Below are positions 8,179 to 19,743 of a stretch of DNA of 64,000 nucleotides, one piece after another. The translations under genes and the position numbers were made by a program. Below the pieces are notes generated by a model. The model was not told the DNA's origin. It searched no databases and was given only the letters and a program-made list of their open reading frames with translations. Source of the DNA: Saccharopolyspora rosea (GTDB lineage: Bacteria > Actinomycetota > Actinomycetes > Mycobacteriales > Pseudonocardiaceae); contig NZ_CP102826.1 in assembly GCF_025643595.1 (NCBI RefSeq), positions 2,790,001 to 2,854,000 on the forward strand, written 5' to 3'. The number at the start of each line of letters is the position of its first letter. The stretch's first letter is position 1.

Positions 8179-10908
8179 TTGCCGGGCTGGCTGGCCGAAT
8201 CGTGGGATCGCGTCGTGGCATCGGATCCGGGGTTGACCCGGTTGCGACTGGGCGGTTCCGGGGCCGCGGCGGTGGCCAGCGTCATCGGCGTCGAGTACGG
8301 CCTCGCGACGTTGGTGCACGCCGACGGCAAGACCTCGATCATCATGATGATGCTCGGCGCCATGATGGCCATGATGGGGTCGATGGCGCTGACCGGCCCC
8401 GCGGTGTGGCCGAAGGTGCGCACCGCCGCGTTCTTCCCGGTCGCCATGGGGTGCGGACTGCTCGTCGGGAGCCTCGTGGGCGCTCACCCGGACCTGATGC
8501 TCGTCGGGTTCGTGGTCGTGATGTTCGTGGCCGTGCTGATCCGGCGGTTCGGGCCCGCTTTCTTCTTCTACGGCTTCATGGGGTGGATGGGGTACTTCTT
8601 CGCCTCGTTCACGCACGCCACCCCGGCGGTGCTGCCCCCGCTGCTCGTGGTGGTCGTGGTGGCCGCGGCGTGGATCCTGCTGCTGAACATCACTGTCCTG
8701 CGGGCGAACGCGCGCAAGACGCTGCGCCGCACCGTGCGCGCGTTCAGCGCCCGGGCCCGCGCGGTGACGCGGGCCTGCGCCGACCTGCTGGAGGAGACCG
8801 AGGGCGCACCGCGGCAGCTGCGCCGGCTGGGCAACCGGGTGCGCAGCCGGCAGGCCCAGCTGGCCGAGGCCGCGTTGATGGTCGAGGCGTGGTCGGCCGA
8901 GGACGGGGCGGTGCCGCCCGAGGAGTCCGCGCCCGCGTTGCGGCGCAAGCTGATCGACGCGCAGCAGGCGATCGACCGGATGGCCGCGGTCGCCGGAGCG
9001 CTGGCCGACGGCGACGCCTCCTTCGCCGGACGGGCCGCAGAAGTCGCCGACCTGCTGGCGCGGCGCGACGACACCGCCGCGGAGCAGGCCGCGCGCCAGC
9101 TCGCCAACGTCGCCGAGCAGAGCGCTCGGGCGCCCGTGCACGAACGACTGGAAGGCTGGTTGCCCGCGCGGCAGTTCGCCGCCGCGGCGCTGGAGTTCGT
9201 GACGCTGGCGCGGGAGGTGAACTCGCCCGCGCGGCGCGACGCGGAAGCCGAACCGGTCGACGAGTTCCAGCCCGTGGTCGGGTTCGCGATGGGGAACCTG
9301 CCCGGATCACCCGCCGTGGCGGCCGGGGTTCCCGCGCGGGGCAGGCGGTGGAACCCGTTGGCGCGCCTGGACATGACCACGCGCCAGGCGTTCCAGGTCG
9401 CGGTCGCCGGCGGACTGGCGATCGTGTTCGGGCGCGAGCTGTCGCCGGAGCGCTACTACTGGGCGGTCATCGCCGCGTTCGTCATGTTCACCGGCACCGC
9501 CACGCGCGCCGAGACCTTCATCAAGGGGTTCAACCGCGTCGTCGGCACGCTGGTCGGGCTGGTCGCCTCGATCGGGCTGGCCGAGCTGACCGCCGGAGAC
9601 GGCACCGCCGCGCTGGCCATCATCGTGGCCAGCATCTTCTGCGGCTTCTACCTGTTCCGCGTTTCCTACGCCTACATGATCTTCTTCATCACGATCGTGA
9701 TGGGCCAGCTCTACACCGTGCTGCACGAGTTCTCCCCGGGCCTGCTGCTGTTGCGGTTGGAGGAGACCGCGATCGGCGCGGTGGTCGGCTTCGTCGTCGC
9801 CTTCGCGGTGACACCGCTGTCCACAAGGGACACCGTGCGGACCGCGCGGGACAACCTGCTCGCCGCGCTGGCCGAGCTGCTCGACGCCGCCGCCGACCGG
9901 CTCGCCGGGTCCGGCGAGCCGGACCTCGACGCGCTGACCCTCGCCCTCGACGACCGGATGCGGCAGCTGACCGTGGTCGCCAAACCGCTGATGCGCCCGA
10001 TGCTGTGGGGCAACAGCTCGCCGGACACCCGGCACCGCATGGCGCTGTACGGGGCCACCACCGGGCACGCGCGGGAACTCGCGATCGCGCTGCGCCACCA
10101 CCCGGCGCAGCACCTCGGCGGGCTCGCCCCGGCCTGCCGGGCGCTGGCCACCGCGGCCACCCGGATCAGCGAGACCGGCGTGGGGCGCTCGCAACCGGCC
10201 GTCGTCGAGCAGCTGGCGCAGGCCGACATCGCGCTGTTCAACCAGGCGCCCGCGGAGCCGGGGGAGCGGGCCACCGACCCGTTCATCCGATCGCTGATCC
10301 ACCTGCGCGACCTGCTGCGCAGCCTGGCCGTGCTGCCGGTGACCGCGCAGCCCGAACCGCGCGGCGACGGGGCCGTCGTCCTCGGCCGGATCACCGACAC
10401 CACCGGGGAACCGCTGCACGGCCGGGTCGTGCTGATCGCCGACACCACGCAGCGGCAGGTCGCCGCCGCCTACAGCGACGCCTCCGGCCGCTACCGCGTC
10501 GAGGACTGCCCGCCCGGCTCGTACCTGGCCGTGGCCACCGCGACCGGGCACGAGCCCGTCGCCACGCGGGTCGCGGTGCGCGCCGGGCGGGAGACCGACG
10601 CGGACTTCACCGTGGCCGGGTCCGCCCCGGACGTCGGTCTGGTGCGCGGGGTGGTCCGCGACGGCGACCGGCCCCGCAGCGGTGCCGCGGTCACGGTGCT
10701 CGACGCGCAGGGCGGGGTGGTCACCAGCACCCGTTCCGACGCGCACGGGCACTACGAACTGCCCCGCGTGCCCGCCGGGGACTACACGATCCTGGTGCCG
10801 GGCTATCCGCCGCTGGTCATCCGCACCCGGATCAGCTTCGAGGCCGGCCGGACCCTCACCCTCGACCTCGACGACGAGCGCGTCGCCGAATCGGCGCACG
10901 ACGGCTGA
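8179..10908 (+). CDS. FUSC-family membrane protein with C-terminal carboxypeptidase-regulatory-like repeats
   Basis: A 909-residue protein with two hydrophobic blocks (about residues 20-170 and 400-550) separated by a long soluble helical region, the FUSC/aromatic-acid-exporter (ArAE) plan. After a second helical domain come two beta-rich repeats (about residues 730-820 and 820-900) with GRITDTTGEPLHGRVVL and GRYRVEDCPPGSYLAVA signatures of carboxypeptidase regulatory-like domains. The TTG at 8179 is preferred because CAGGAGGG lies six bases upstream. Divergent MarR suggests control by small aromatic ligands. The added beta domains on a FUSC protein are unusual. Confidence 0.85.
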   Translation: MPGWLAESWDRVVASDPGLTRLRLGGSGAAAVASVIGVEYGLATLVHADGKTSIIMMMLGAMMAMMGSMALTGPAVWPKVRTAAFFPVAMGCGLLVGSLVGAHPDLMLVGFVVVMFVAVLIRRFGPAFFFYGFMGWMGYFFASFTHATPAVLPPLLVVVVVAAAWILLLNITVLRANARKTLRRTVRAFSARARAVTRACADLLEETEGAPRQLRRLGNRVRSRQAQLAEAALMVEAWSAEDGAVPPEESAPALRRKLIDAQQAIDRMAAVAGALADGDASFAGRAAEVADLLARRDDTAAEQAARQLANVAEQSARAPVHERLEGWLPARQFAAAALEFVTLAREVNSPARRDAEAEPVDEFQPVVGFAMGNLPGSPAVAAGVPARGRRWNPLARLDMTTRQAFQVAVAGGLAIVFGRELSPERYYWAVIAAFVMFTGTATRAETFIKGFNRVVGTLVGLVASIGLAELTAGDGTAALAIIVASIFCGFYLFRVSYAYMIFFITIVMGQLYTVLHEFSPGLLLLRLEETAIGAVVGFVVAFAVTPLSTRDTVRTARDNLLAALAELLDAAADRLAGSGEPDLDALTLALDDRMRQLTVVAKPLMRPMLWGNSSPDTRHRMALYGATTGHARELAIALRHHPAQHLGGLAPACRALATAATRISETGVGRSQPAVVEQLAQADIALFNQAPAEPGERATDPFIRSLIHLRDLLRSLAVLPVTAQPEPRGDGAVVLGRITDTTGEPLHGRVVLIADTTQRQVAAAYSDASGRYRVEDCPPGSYLAVATATGHEPVATRVAVRAGRETDADFTVAGSAPDVGLVRGVVRDGDRPRSGAAVTVLDAQGGVVTSTRSDAHGHYELPRVPAGDYTILVPGYPPLVIRTRISFEAGRTLTLDLDDERVAESAHDG

Positions 10909-10957
10909 CCGATCGGCGTACGGTCGGCACCGAGGGGCCATCACCGGTGGAGTGCCG

Positions 10958-11965
10958 ATGAACGACACCGTCGTGCTGGGGCGGATCGCCGGCGTCCGCG
11001 TCGGATTGCACTGGAGCGCGGTCGGCATCGTCGCGCTCGTGGCCGTGGGACTGGCGGTGTTCCAGCTGCCGCGCGCGTTCCCCGGGCATTCCCCGGTCGG
11101 CTACGCGACGGGCGGTGTAGTCGGCGCCGTCCTGCTGCTGCTGTCCCTGCTCGGGCACGAGGTGGCGCACGCCGTGGTGGCCCGGCGCAACGGCGTGGTC
11201 GTCTCCGGGATCACGCTGTGGCTGCTGGGCGGGGTCGCCCGGCTGCGCGGCGAGGCGCGCGGACCGGGCGCGGACTTCCGCATCGCGGCGGTGGGCCCGG
11301 CGGCGAGCGTGGTGCTCGGCGGGGTGTTCGCCGGGATCGCGTGGCTGCTGGTGCGGTGGGAGGCGAACGAACTCGTCGTGGCCGTGCCGCTGTACCTGGG
11401 GCTGCTCAACATCGTGCTGGCGGTGTTCAACCTGATCCCCGCGGCGCCGCTGGACGGCGGGCGGGTGCTGCGGTCGGTGCTGTGGGCGTGGCGTGGCGAC
11501 CGCTACCGGGCCGCGGTGTGGTCGGCCCGGGCCGGGGAGGTGTTCGGCGTGCTGCTGGCCGCGGCCGGGGTCGCCGAGCTGTGGTTCCGCGGCGCCGAGG
11601 GGTTCTGGTCGATCCTGCTCGGCTGGTTCGTGGTCAGCGTGGCCGCCGCGGAGGAGCGGCAGGCCCGGCTCGGCCAGGCCCTGGCCGACGTGCGCGTGCG
11701 GGACGTGATGTCCGCACCCCGGGACGGCGCGGCGTTCGCGGAGGTGGCCGCCGAACCGGACGAGCCGCTCGCCGCCGTGCTCTCCCGGCTGGGCGAGACC
11801 GGCGGGACCCTGCCGGTGATCGCCGACGGACGGCTGGTGGGGATCGTCTCGGCCGCCGACGTCGGCCGGGAGGCCGAACGGCGCGGCGTCCGGATGGTGC
11901 TGCCCGGCGCCGAGCCCCACCGGCCTCCGCCACCCGGCTGGTGGTACCCGGGACAGCACCGCTGA
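10958..11965 (+). CDS. Site-2 protease family zinc metalloprotease with CBS domain (Rip3-like)
   Basis: A 335-residue M50-family intramembrane protease. The zinc motif HEVAH is at residues 67-71 in the second hydrophobic segment, and the second metal motif NLIPAAPLDGG starts at N158. Five or six membrane segments are followed by a single CBS-like domain (VRVRDVMSAPRDG, LPVIADGRLVGIVSAADV), as in mycobacterial Rip3. It would cut anti-sigma factors or other membrane proteins in the membrane plane; the CBS part may sense nucleotides. ATG 10958 has GGTGGAG five bases upstream. Its stop is four bases from the TCA bordering the IS at 11973. Confidence 0.9.
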   Translation: MNDTVVLGRIAGVRVGLHWSAVGIVALVAVGLAVFQLPRAFPGHSPVGYATGGVVGAVLLLLSLLGHEVAHAVVARRNGVVVSGITLWLLGGVARLRGEARGPGADFRIAAVGPAASVVLGGVFAGIAWLLVRWEANELVVAVPLYLGLLNIVLAVFNLIPAAPLDGGRVLRSVLWAWRGDRYRAAVWSARAGEVFGVLLAAAGVAELWFRGAEGFWSILLGWFVVSVAAAEERQARLGQALADVRVRDVMSAPRDGAAFAEVAAEPDEPLAAVLSRLGETGGTLPVIADGRLVGIVSAADVGREAERRGVRMVLPGAEPHRPPPPGWWYPGQHR

Positions 11966-12024
11966 ACGCTCAGCTTGGTTTTTAACCTCTACCGCTGGTA
12001 GCAGGGGCCCGGTTGATCATGAAA

Positions 12025-12081
12025 GCAGCCCTTGGTTGATCATTCCTCTTGCCACAGACAGAAGATCAACCCAAGGGCTGC
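12025..12081 (+). promoter_or_regulatory. Leader hairpin hiding the transposase ribosome site (IS copy A)
   Basis: GCAGCCCTTGGTTGATC (12025-12041) pairs with GATCAACCCAAGGGCTGC (12064-12081) with one bulge. The only ribosome-site-like sequence, AAGGG, lies in the 3' arm and ends five bases before the ATG at 12083. Such hairpins limit translation from read-through transcripts in other IS families. The second copy keeps the stem with a compensatory C-G to A-T change. Confidence 0.7.
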
Positions 12082-12082
12082 G

Positions 12083-13543
12083 ATGGTCAGTGTGCATGAT
12101 CCCGATCGCGAAGCTGCGCTCGGGGAGTTGGTCAGGTTCCGCCAGGAGTTCTATGCGTGTCTGACCGCGCGGGCGGATGCGTTGTTCGAGCTGGCCGAGG
12201 CGGTGTTGTGCACCGATGGCCCGGTGCGGTCGTTGGTGGGGTTGTCGCTGGCGCCGGAGCACCGGCGCGGGCACGGCGCGTTGTATGACGCGATGAACTG
12301 CGGCCGGATCGACATCGAGCGGTTGCGGACGACACTGGCGGGTCTGCCGCTGCCCCGAGCGGCCGACGGGCGGCTGGTGCTGGCGGTGGATGTGTCCCCC
12401 TGGGTGCGGCCCGATGCCAATACCTCCCCGGACCGCTCGTTCTGTCACACCTACGGTCGCGGCAGAGACCAGCATCTGATGATCCCCGGCTGGCCGTACT
12501 CGATCGTCGCCGCGCTGGAGGCCGGCCGCACGTCGTGGACCGCGCTGCTGGACGCCATCCGGCTGCAGCCGGGCTGCGATGTCGCGGCGGTGACCACGGT
12601 GCAGATCCGCCAGGTCGTCGAGCGGCTCATCGCAGCCGGCCACTGGCAGCCCGGCGATCCGGAGATTCTGGTGGTGCTGGATGCGGGGTATGACGCCCCG
12701 CGCGTCGCCCACCTGCTGGGTGGGCTGCCGGTGCAGATTCTCGGCCGGATGCGTTCAGACCGCGTCCTGCGCAGGCCCGCTCCGGCCCGAATGCCCGGCG
12801 CGCGCGGTCGGCCTGCCCGACACGGCGGCGAATTCATCTTCCGTGACCCGGCTTCCTGGGGCGACGAACACGTCATCACCCGCACCCCCACCCGGCTCTA
12901 CGGCACCGCCACCGCACAAGCCTGGAACCGACTCCATCCCCGCCTGACCAGCCGCGCCGCCTGGACCGGACACCAGGGTCCACTGCCGATCATCGAAGGC
13001 ACCCTCATCAGGCTCACCGTCGATCGCCTTCCCAGTGGCGGCCAAGCCAAACCGGTGTGGCTGTGGTGCTCCGCAATCGACCTGGACGCCGCCGACATCG
13101 ATCGCTGCTGGCAGGCATTCCTGCGCCGCTTCGACATCGAACACACCTTCCGCCTGTTCAAACAGACCCTCGGCTGGACCGTCCCGAAACTGCGGGACCC
13201 CGAAGCCGCCGACCGCTGGACTTGGCTGATCATCACCGCCCACACCCAGCTTCGCCTCGCCCGGCCACTGACCGCCGACCTGCGGCGCCCCTGGGAGAAA
13301 CCAGCCCCACCCGAGCGACTCACGCCCGCCCGCATCCGGCGGGGTTTTCGGAACCTGCGCACGAAGACCCCCTCGCCAGCGGGCGCACCGAAACCCACCC
13401 GGCCCGGCCCGGGACGACCACCCGGCTCAACAAACCACCGCCGCGCCCCACGCCATAACGTCGGACGCATCCTCACCACCGGCGAGGCCTACCAACGCCC
13501 CACCCACCACAACAAGGGCACCAAACCCAGACGACAAGGTTAA
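12083..13543 (+). CDS. NF041680-type putative transposase (DDE)
   Basis: A 486-residue transposase of the actinobacterial NF041680/IS701-like kind. Probable catalytic acids are D103 (LAVDVSPW), D200 (VVLDAGYD) and E353 (FDIEHTFRLFKQTLGW), followed by a basic Pro/Arg-rich tail (about residues 420-486) that probably contacts DNA. I chose ATG 12083 because it directly follows the hairpin-embedded AAGGG; a frame extension to 12032 would start inside the hairpin loop. The reading frame is intact with all acidic residues, so activity is possible. Confidence 0.88.
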   Translation: MVSVHDPDREAALGELVRFRQEFYACLTARADALFELAEAVLCTDGPVRSLVGLSLAPEHRRGHGALYDAMNCGRIDIERLRTTLAGLPLPRAADGRLVLAVDVSPWVRPDANTSPDRSFCHTYGRGRDQHLMIPGWPYSIVAALEAGRTSWTALLDAIRLQPGCDVAAVTTVQIRQVVERLIAAGHWQPGDPEILVVLDAGYDAPRVAHLLGGLPVQILGRMRSDRVLRRPAPARMPGARGRPARHGGEFIFRDPASWGDEHVITRTPTRLYGTATAQAWNRLHPRLTSRAAWTGHQGPLPIIEGTLIRLTVDRLPSGGQAKPVWLWCSAIDLDAADIDRCWQAFLRRFDIEHTFRLFKQTLGWTVPKLRDPEAADRWTWLIITAHTQLRLARPLTADLRRPWEKPAPPERLTPARIRRGFRNLRTKTPSPAGAPKPTRPGPGRPPGSTNHRRAPRHNVGRILTTGEAYQRPTHHNKGTKPRRQG

Positions 13544-13555
13544 AAACCAAGCTCA

Positions 13556-13603
13556 GAGCCTGTCTTCGAACTCCTTTTGCGTAGCGGTGCCGGTAGCGGA
13601 ACC
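13556..13603. repeat. 48-base repeat module B (partial palindromic element)
   Basis: Begins GAGCCTGTCTTCGAAC and ends GCGGAACC, bordered by TCA on both sides. The same 48-base module occurs at 57796-57843 and at 59416-59463, where it forms the left end of a complete small element. Here it lies between the copy A IS and the IS5-like element. Its outer end resembles the IS5-like terminal repeat. Confidence 0.75.
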
Positions 13604-13606
13604 TCA

Positions 13607-14569
13607 GTGCCTGTCTTTGATCTTGGGTTAGGTGGTGAGTTGGCGGGTCATGAGGGTGATGGCGGCCCAGTTGATGATGGTTTCGGAGTGGGCGGGGAGG
13701 CGTTCGTAGTCGCGGACGGTGCGGCGGGCTTGGGTGATCCAGGACAGGGTGCGTTCGACGACCCAGCGGCGGGCCAGGACGTGGAAGCCGGTTTGTCCGG
13801 CGATTTTGCGGACGATGTGCAGGGTGATGCCCAGGGCGGCCTGGGTCCAGGTGGTCAGGCGTCCGCTGTAGTTGCCGTCGGCGAAGACCAGTTCCAGGCG
13901 TGGGTGGCGGGTGTGGAGGTAGCGCAGGAGGAGTTCGGCGCCGCGGCGGTCGGTGATGTGGGCGGCGGTCACGGACACGCCCAGCAGCAGGCCGAGGGTG
14001 TCGGTGGCGATGTGGCGTTTGCGGCCGTTGATCTTTTTACCGCCGTCGAAACCGCGGGTGTGGCGGCCGACGGTTTCGGCGGCCCGCACCGACTGGGAAT
14101 CGATGATCCCGGCGCTGGGGGTGCGGTGGCGGTCGGTGCGGGCGCGGACCTGCTCACGCAGCCTGTCGCGCAGGCCCAGGACGATGTTGTCGCGGCTCCA
14201 GCGGGTGAAGAACCCGTAGACGGTCTTCCAGGGCGGGAAGTCGGCGGGCAGGGCCCGCCACTTGCAGCCGTTGTCGACGAAGTAGCGGATCGCGTCCACG
14301 ACATCCCGGCGGGGGTGTTTTTCCGGACGCCCTCCGCTGCAGGTGCGGCAGGCCGGGGCGGGCAGCAGGGGCTCGATCACTGCCCATTCGGCGTCGGTGG
14401 TGTCCGAGGGGTAACGGCGGGCACGGGCCGTCGAGCCGGCAGCCGGCGCGGTGGTGTACAAAGCGGATCGGGCCTTTGCTGTGTCGATCTTGATGTGCTG
14501 TCACGATCACTAGCAAAGGCCCTCTCTCATACCCGCCCCCGGGGTCCCCCCAAGATCAAAGACAGGCAC
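13607..14569 (-). mobile_element. IS5-family insertion sequence, complete
   Basis: A 963-base element with perfect terminal inverted repeats of at least 21 bases, starting GTGCCTGTCTTTGATC at both outer ends, and flanked by TCA at 13604-13606 and 14570-14572, which fits the TNA target duplications of some IS5 subgroups. It holds one intact transposase. The outermost bases of its repeats are shared with the small non-coding elements in this window, making it a candidate source of transposase for them. Confidence 0.9.
13628..14461 (-). CDS. IS5-family transposase
   Basis: A 277-residue single-frame transposase with an N-terminal DUF4096-like domain (DTTDAEWAVIEPLLP, RYFVDNGCKWRALPADFPPW) and a DDE domain. 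Catalytic residues are D121 (IIDSQSV), D195 (VFADGNYSG) and E236 (WVVERTLSW). The first usable start is a TTG at 14461. The stop touches the inner edge of the terminal repeat. No frameshift or programmed slip is needed, unlike many relatives in which the gene is split in two. Confidence 0.92.
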   Translation of the reverse strand: MYTTAPAAGSTARARRYPSDTTDAEWAVIEPLLPAPACRTCSGGRPEKHPRRDVVDAIRYFVDNGCKWRALPADFPPWKTVYGFFTRWSRDNIVLGLRDRLREQVRARTDRHRTPSAGIIDSQSVRAAETVGRHTRGFDGGKKINGRKRHIATDTLGLLLGVSVTAAHITDRRGAELLLRYLHTRHPRLELVFADGNYSGRLTTWTQAALGITLHIVRKIAGQTGFHVLARRWVVERTLSWITQARRTVRDYERLPAHSETIINWAAITLMTRQLTT

Positions 14570-14572
14570 TCA

Positions 14573-14939
14573 GCGGCCGTCTCGACTGCGGAAGCCCCTC
14601 CTGATGTATGCCCAATACACGGCGTCGGGGCTGTCCTCGCGAGACGACCGCTGAGAACCCGCGGCGGTGCCAGCGGCGAGACCGCTCACCGAAAGAGAAA
14701 GCGGCTGGCGCCGCTTGCCACGCCCCTTCCGGGAGCAGGTTCAAAGACAGGCACTCAGCGGCCGTCTCGGCTCCGGGAGCCCCGACTCATGTATGTCCAA
14801 TACACAGCGTCGGGGCTGTCCTCGCGAGACGACCGCTGAGAACCCGCGGCGGTGCCGGTTGCTTGCGTACTCACCGAAAGAGAAAGCGGCTGGCGCCGCT
14901 TGCCACGACCCTTCCGCAAGCAGGTTCAAAGACAGGCAC
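14573..14939. repeat. Tandem pair of 185-base palindromic units (modules P-C-D)
   Basis: Two units with a 185-base period occupy the space between the IS5-like element and the nitroreductase stop. Each has module P (79 bases, GCGGCCGTCTCG to CGAGACGACCGC, a long imperfect palindrome with core stem AGCCCC and GGGGCT), module C (31 bases) and module D (66 bases, ending GTTCAAAGACAGGCAC). Every border is TCA or TGA (14570, 14652, 14686, 14755, 14837, 14871, 14940). No reading frame is conserved. Similar units are at 59467-59778. Confidence 0.85.
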
Positions 14940-17727
<2,788 letters not shown>

Positions 17728-17781
17728 GGCGAGTGCGCGCCGCTGACGGCGGGTAGCCAGGGCCGGAAAGGGGGGCTGGGC

Positions 17782-18696
17782 ATGAACACGCCGTGGGCGG
17801 AGCAGGTCGTCGGGTGGTCCGCCGACGAGGCGGAGGTGCTGTCCGAGTGCGTCCACCGGGCGCCGCCGGTGCACACCACGCGGCCGTGGCAGCTGGAGTT
17901 CGCCGACCGCACCGCGGTCCTGCGGGAACGCCGGGACGTGCCGCCGCCGCCCCACGACCCGGAGGGCCGGGACCGCAAGATCGCCTGCGGCGCGGCGCTG
18001 ACCAACCTCGTGGCCGCGGTGCGCGGGCTCGGCTGGGCCGCGGACATGGACATCGCGGTCTCCGCCGACGGCGCGGTGACCGCGAGCGTCACCGGGCCGC
18101 GCCGTTCCCGCGCCTCGGACTCGGAGGCCCATCGGTTCCGCGCGATCGGCGACCGCCGCGTGCACGAGTGGGCCTTCGGACCGCGACCGGTGCCGCCCGA
18201 GGACCTGGAGGCGGTGCGGGACGTCGCGGCGTCCCCGGCGGTCGGGGCGTGGTGGGTCGGCGGTGGCGCCGAGGCGCTGGGAGTGGCCCGGCTGCTCGAC
18301 TACGCGGCCCGCGCCTACCACGCCAACCTCGACTACCAGCGCGAACTGACCATGTGGACCACTTGGCGGGTGGACGGCGCGGTCGGCCTGTCCGCCGGGG
18401 GTGCCGCGCGCGTGCGGGTGCCCGACGAGTTCCAGCTCGCGGCCCGCATCGAACGCGAGGCCGTGCTCGTGCTGGCCACCCGCACCGACGGGCCGGAGTC
18501 GCAGGTCCGCGCCGGGGAGGCGGTCCAGGCGGCGTGGCTGGAGGCCACCACCCGGGGGCTGGCGGCGTCGCTGGTCACCCAGCCGCTGCACCTGTCGGAG
18601 GTCCGCACCGGTCTGGCAGACCGGCTGGACCGGCCCGGTGTCCCGCAGGCGCTGATGCGCTTCGGCCACCCGGCGGCGCGTCCCGGAGACGACTAG
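17782..18696 (+). CDS. Acg-family (nitroreductase-fold) protein 2
   Basis: A 304-residue second member of the Acg family, recognisable from CVHRAPPVHTTRPWQLEF near the start, RKIACGAALTNLVAAVRGLG, and TTRGLAASLVTQPLHLSEV near the end. It lacks the RRHTNRRPF element seen in the first paralogue (here DRRVHEWAFGPRPV), so ligand binding may differ. AAAGGGGGG precedes ATG 17782. It follows the histidine kinase by 54 bases and is probably in the same transcription unit. Confidence 0.85.
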   Translation: MNTPWAEQVVGWSADEAEVLSECVHRAPPVHTTRPWQLEFADRTAVLRERRDVPPPPHDPEGRDRKIACGAALTNLVAAVRGLGWAADMDIAVSADGAVTASVTGPRRSRASDSEAHRFRAIGDRRVHEWAFGPRPVPPEDLEAVRDVAASPAVGAWWVGGGAEALGVARLLDYAARAYHANLDYQRELTMWTTWRVDGAVGLSAGGAARVRVPDEFQLAARIEREAVLVLATRTDGPESQVRAGEAVQAAWLEATTRGLAASLVTQPLHLSEVRTGLADRLDRPGVPQALMRFGHPAARPGDD

Positions 18697-18770
18697 ACAG
18701 CGCCCGCGGCTGCGGTGACCTCGACGAACCCGCAGCGGATTCCCTCCGGGGAGGGCATGGGCACCTCGGC

Positions 18771-18784
18771 GGGTCCAGTGGCCC
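18771..18784. promoter_or_regulatory. Candidate DosR/DevR-like box 2
   Basis: Read on the minus strand this is GGGCCACTGGACCC, again 5-4-5 (GGGCC-N4-GACCC). It lies 78 bases upstream of the small ORF at 18862, within a 165-base stretch that otherwise holds no gene. Confidence 0.45.
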
Positions 18785-18861
18785 TGCCGGACGTCCTGGT
18801 CCGGGCGAAGACTGCGGAACAGGAGTGATCGCCACCGCACCACCGGGAAGAGCGGGTTGCC

Positions 18862-19086
18862 ATGAGCGTCGTCGGCAGGTGGAGCGCCGGTCATGGCCAC
18901 TGGCACGAAGGGCCGTGCTACCTGGTCGTGCTGGAACGGTTGAGCACCAAGTGGTTGGTGACCTACTGGGAGCACGGTGAGCAGCACGCCTGCATCGGCT
19001 TCGACGACGAGGCCGAAGCGCGCGACGACGTGGCCTGGCTGTGCCAGGTCGCGCCGGTGGGGCTGGACGAGTGGGTGGCGGGGTGA
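18862..19086 (+). CDS. Small protein of unknown function
   Basis: A 74-residue acidic protein with regular high-GC codon use, rich in Trp and His (WSAGHGHWHEGPCY, WLVTYWEHGEQHAC, VAWLCQVAPVGLDEWVAG). GAAGAGCGGGT is a weak ribosome site before ATG 18862. I do not recognise a family. It sits inside the dormancy-type group behind a DosR-like box. The TGA stop (19084-19086) is the exact left border of a degenerate small mobile element. Confidence 0.65.
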   Translation: MSVVGRWSAGHGHWHEGPCYLVVLERLSTKWLVTYWEHGEQHACIGFDDEAEARDDVAWLCQVAPVGLDEWVAG

Positions 19087-19204
19087 GTGCCTGTCGTCGA
19101 ACTTGGTCGCGACGGGGCGTGGTGAGCGGCGCCAGCCGCATTCCCCGTCGGTGAGCGGCCTCGCCGCCGGCACCGCCGCGCACAACGAGTCCGAAGACGG
19201 GCTC
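19087..19204. mobile_element. Degenerate small element (MITE-like), inverted orientation
   Basis: Starts GTGCCTGTCGTCGAAC directly after the TGA stop of the upstream gene and ends GTCCGAAGACGGGCTC. The inner sequence is the reverse complement of module D (19087-19151), then TGA, then a fused C/B-like module (19155-19204). The central palindrome P is missing, so this is a deletion derivative. Mismatches throughout suggest an old insertion. Confidence 0.7.
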
Positions 19205-19229
19205 TGGGTGTTCGGGGTCACGGGAACCA

Positions 19230-19243
19230 GGGACCAAAGACCC
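19230..19243. promoter_or_regulatory. Candidate DosR/DevR-like box 3
   Basis: GGGACCAAAGACCC matches 12 of 14 positions of the mycobacterial DosR consensus GGGACTWWAGTCCC. It lies 84 bases upstream of the FHA gene and is the closest match of the five boxes in this window. Confidence 0.6.
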
Positions 19244-19326
19244 GGAGCTCGCGTTCGAGAACTCGGGCATCCTGGCGATGAACGCCGGAGGAGACCCGGC
19301 ACCGGACCAGCACGGGGAGGTCGACG

Positions 19327-19743
19327 ATGGACCGCTCCCAGGCCGCTGCGCGGAGCGAGGCGGCACGGCCGTCCGCGGCGCTGACATCGCCCGCAGCCGC
19401 TCCGGAGCGGATCGTTCCGCCGCAGCGGGACGGCTTCGAGCGGACCGGTCCGGCCCGGCTTGTGCTCAGCCGGGGGCCGAACGCGGGTACCGGGTTCGCC
19501 GTCACCGCGCCCCGGACCACGATCGGCCGGGACCGCGCGTCCGATGTCGTCGTCGACGACGCCACGGTCTCCCGCTACCACGCCGAGCTGCACCACGAGG
19601 GCGGCCGCTACGTGCTGCGCGACGGCGGCTCGCTCAACGGCACCTACGTCAACCGGATCCCGGTCCAGGAGGCGGCGGTGCTCTCCGACGGCGACGAGAT
19701 CTGGATCGGCAAGGCCCGGTTCACCTTCCGCACCGGGATGTGA
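19327..19743 (+). CDS. FHA-domain protein (GarA-like)
   Basis: A 138-residue protein: a disordered Ala/Pro-rich N-terminus (1-40) and one FHA domain with all phosphothreonine-binding signatures, IGRDRASD, VSRYHAEL and GGSLNGTYVN. It would bind phosphorylated partners of Ser/Thr kinases. Unlike GarA, the N-terminus shows no ETTS-type phosphorylation motif. GGGGAGG is well placed before ATG 19327. A DosR-like box upstream links it to the neighbouring dormancy-type genes. Confidence 0.88.
   Translation: MDRSQAAARSEAARPSAALTSPAAAPERIVPPQRDGFERTGPARLVLSRGPNAGTGFAVTAPRTTIGRDRASDVVVDDATVSRYHAELHHEGGRYVLRDGGSLNGTYVNRIPVQEAAVLSDGDEIWIGKARFTFRTGM

Larger units (their letters stand above)
11973..13552 (+). 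mobile_element. Insertion sequence, copy A (NF041680-type transposase), complete
   Basis: A 1580-base element bounded by a perfect 16-base inverted repeat GCTTGGTTTTTAACCT and flanked on both sides by TCA (11970-11972 and 13553-13555), a likely 3-base target duplication. One intact transposase fills it and its stop codon lies inside the right repeat. A second, diverged copy is at 57847-59412 with a related but different repeat (GCTTGTTCTTTAAC), so these are two lineages and not a recent duplication. Confidence 0.88.

Noticed and set aside
8202..10961. A 919-codon plus-strand frame overlapping the FUSC gene
   Set aside because: Low-complexity Arg/Ala/Gly translation in the shifted frame of the FUSC gene. 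The FUSC frame has membrane segments, a ribosome site and recognisable domains.
14573..14939. Tandem 185-base repeats considered as CRISPR or as integron attC sites
   Set aside because: Units are too long, have no unique spacers and no cas genes for CRISPR. There are no attC core sites, no cassettes and no integrase for an integron. Terminal repeats and TCA borders fit small mobile elements better.
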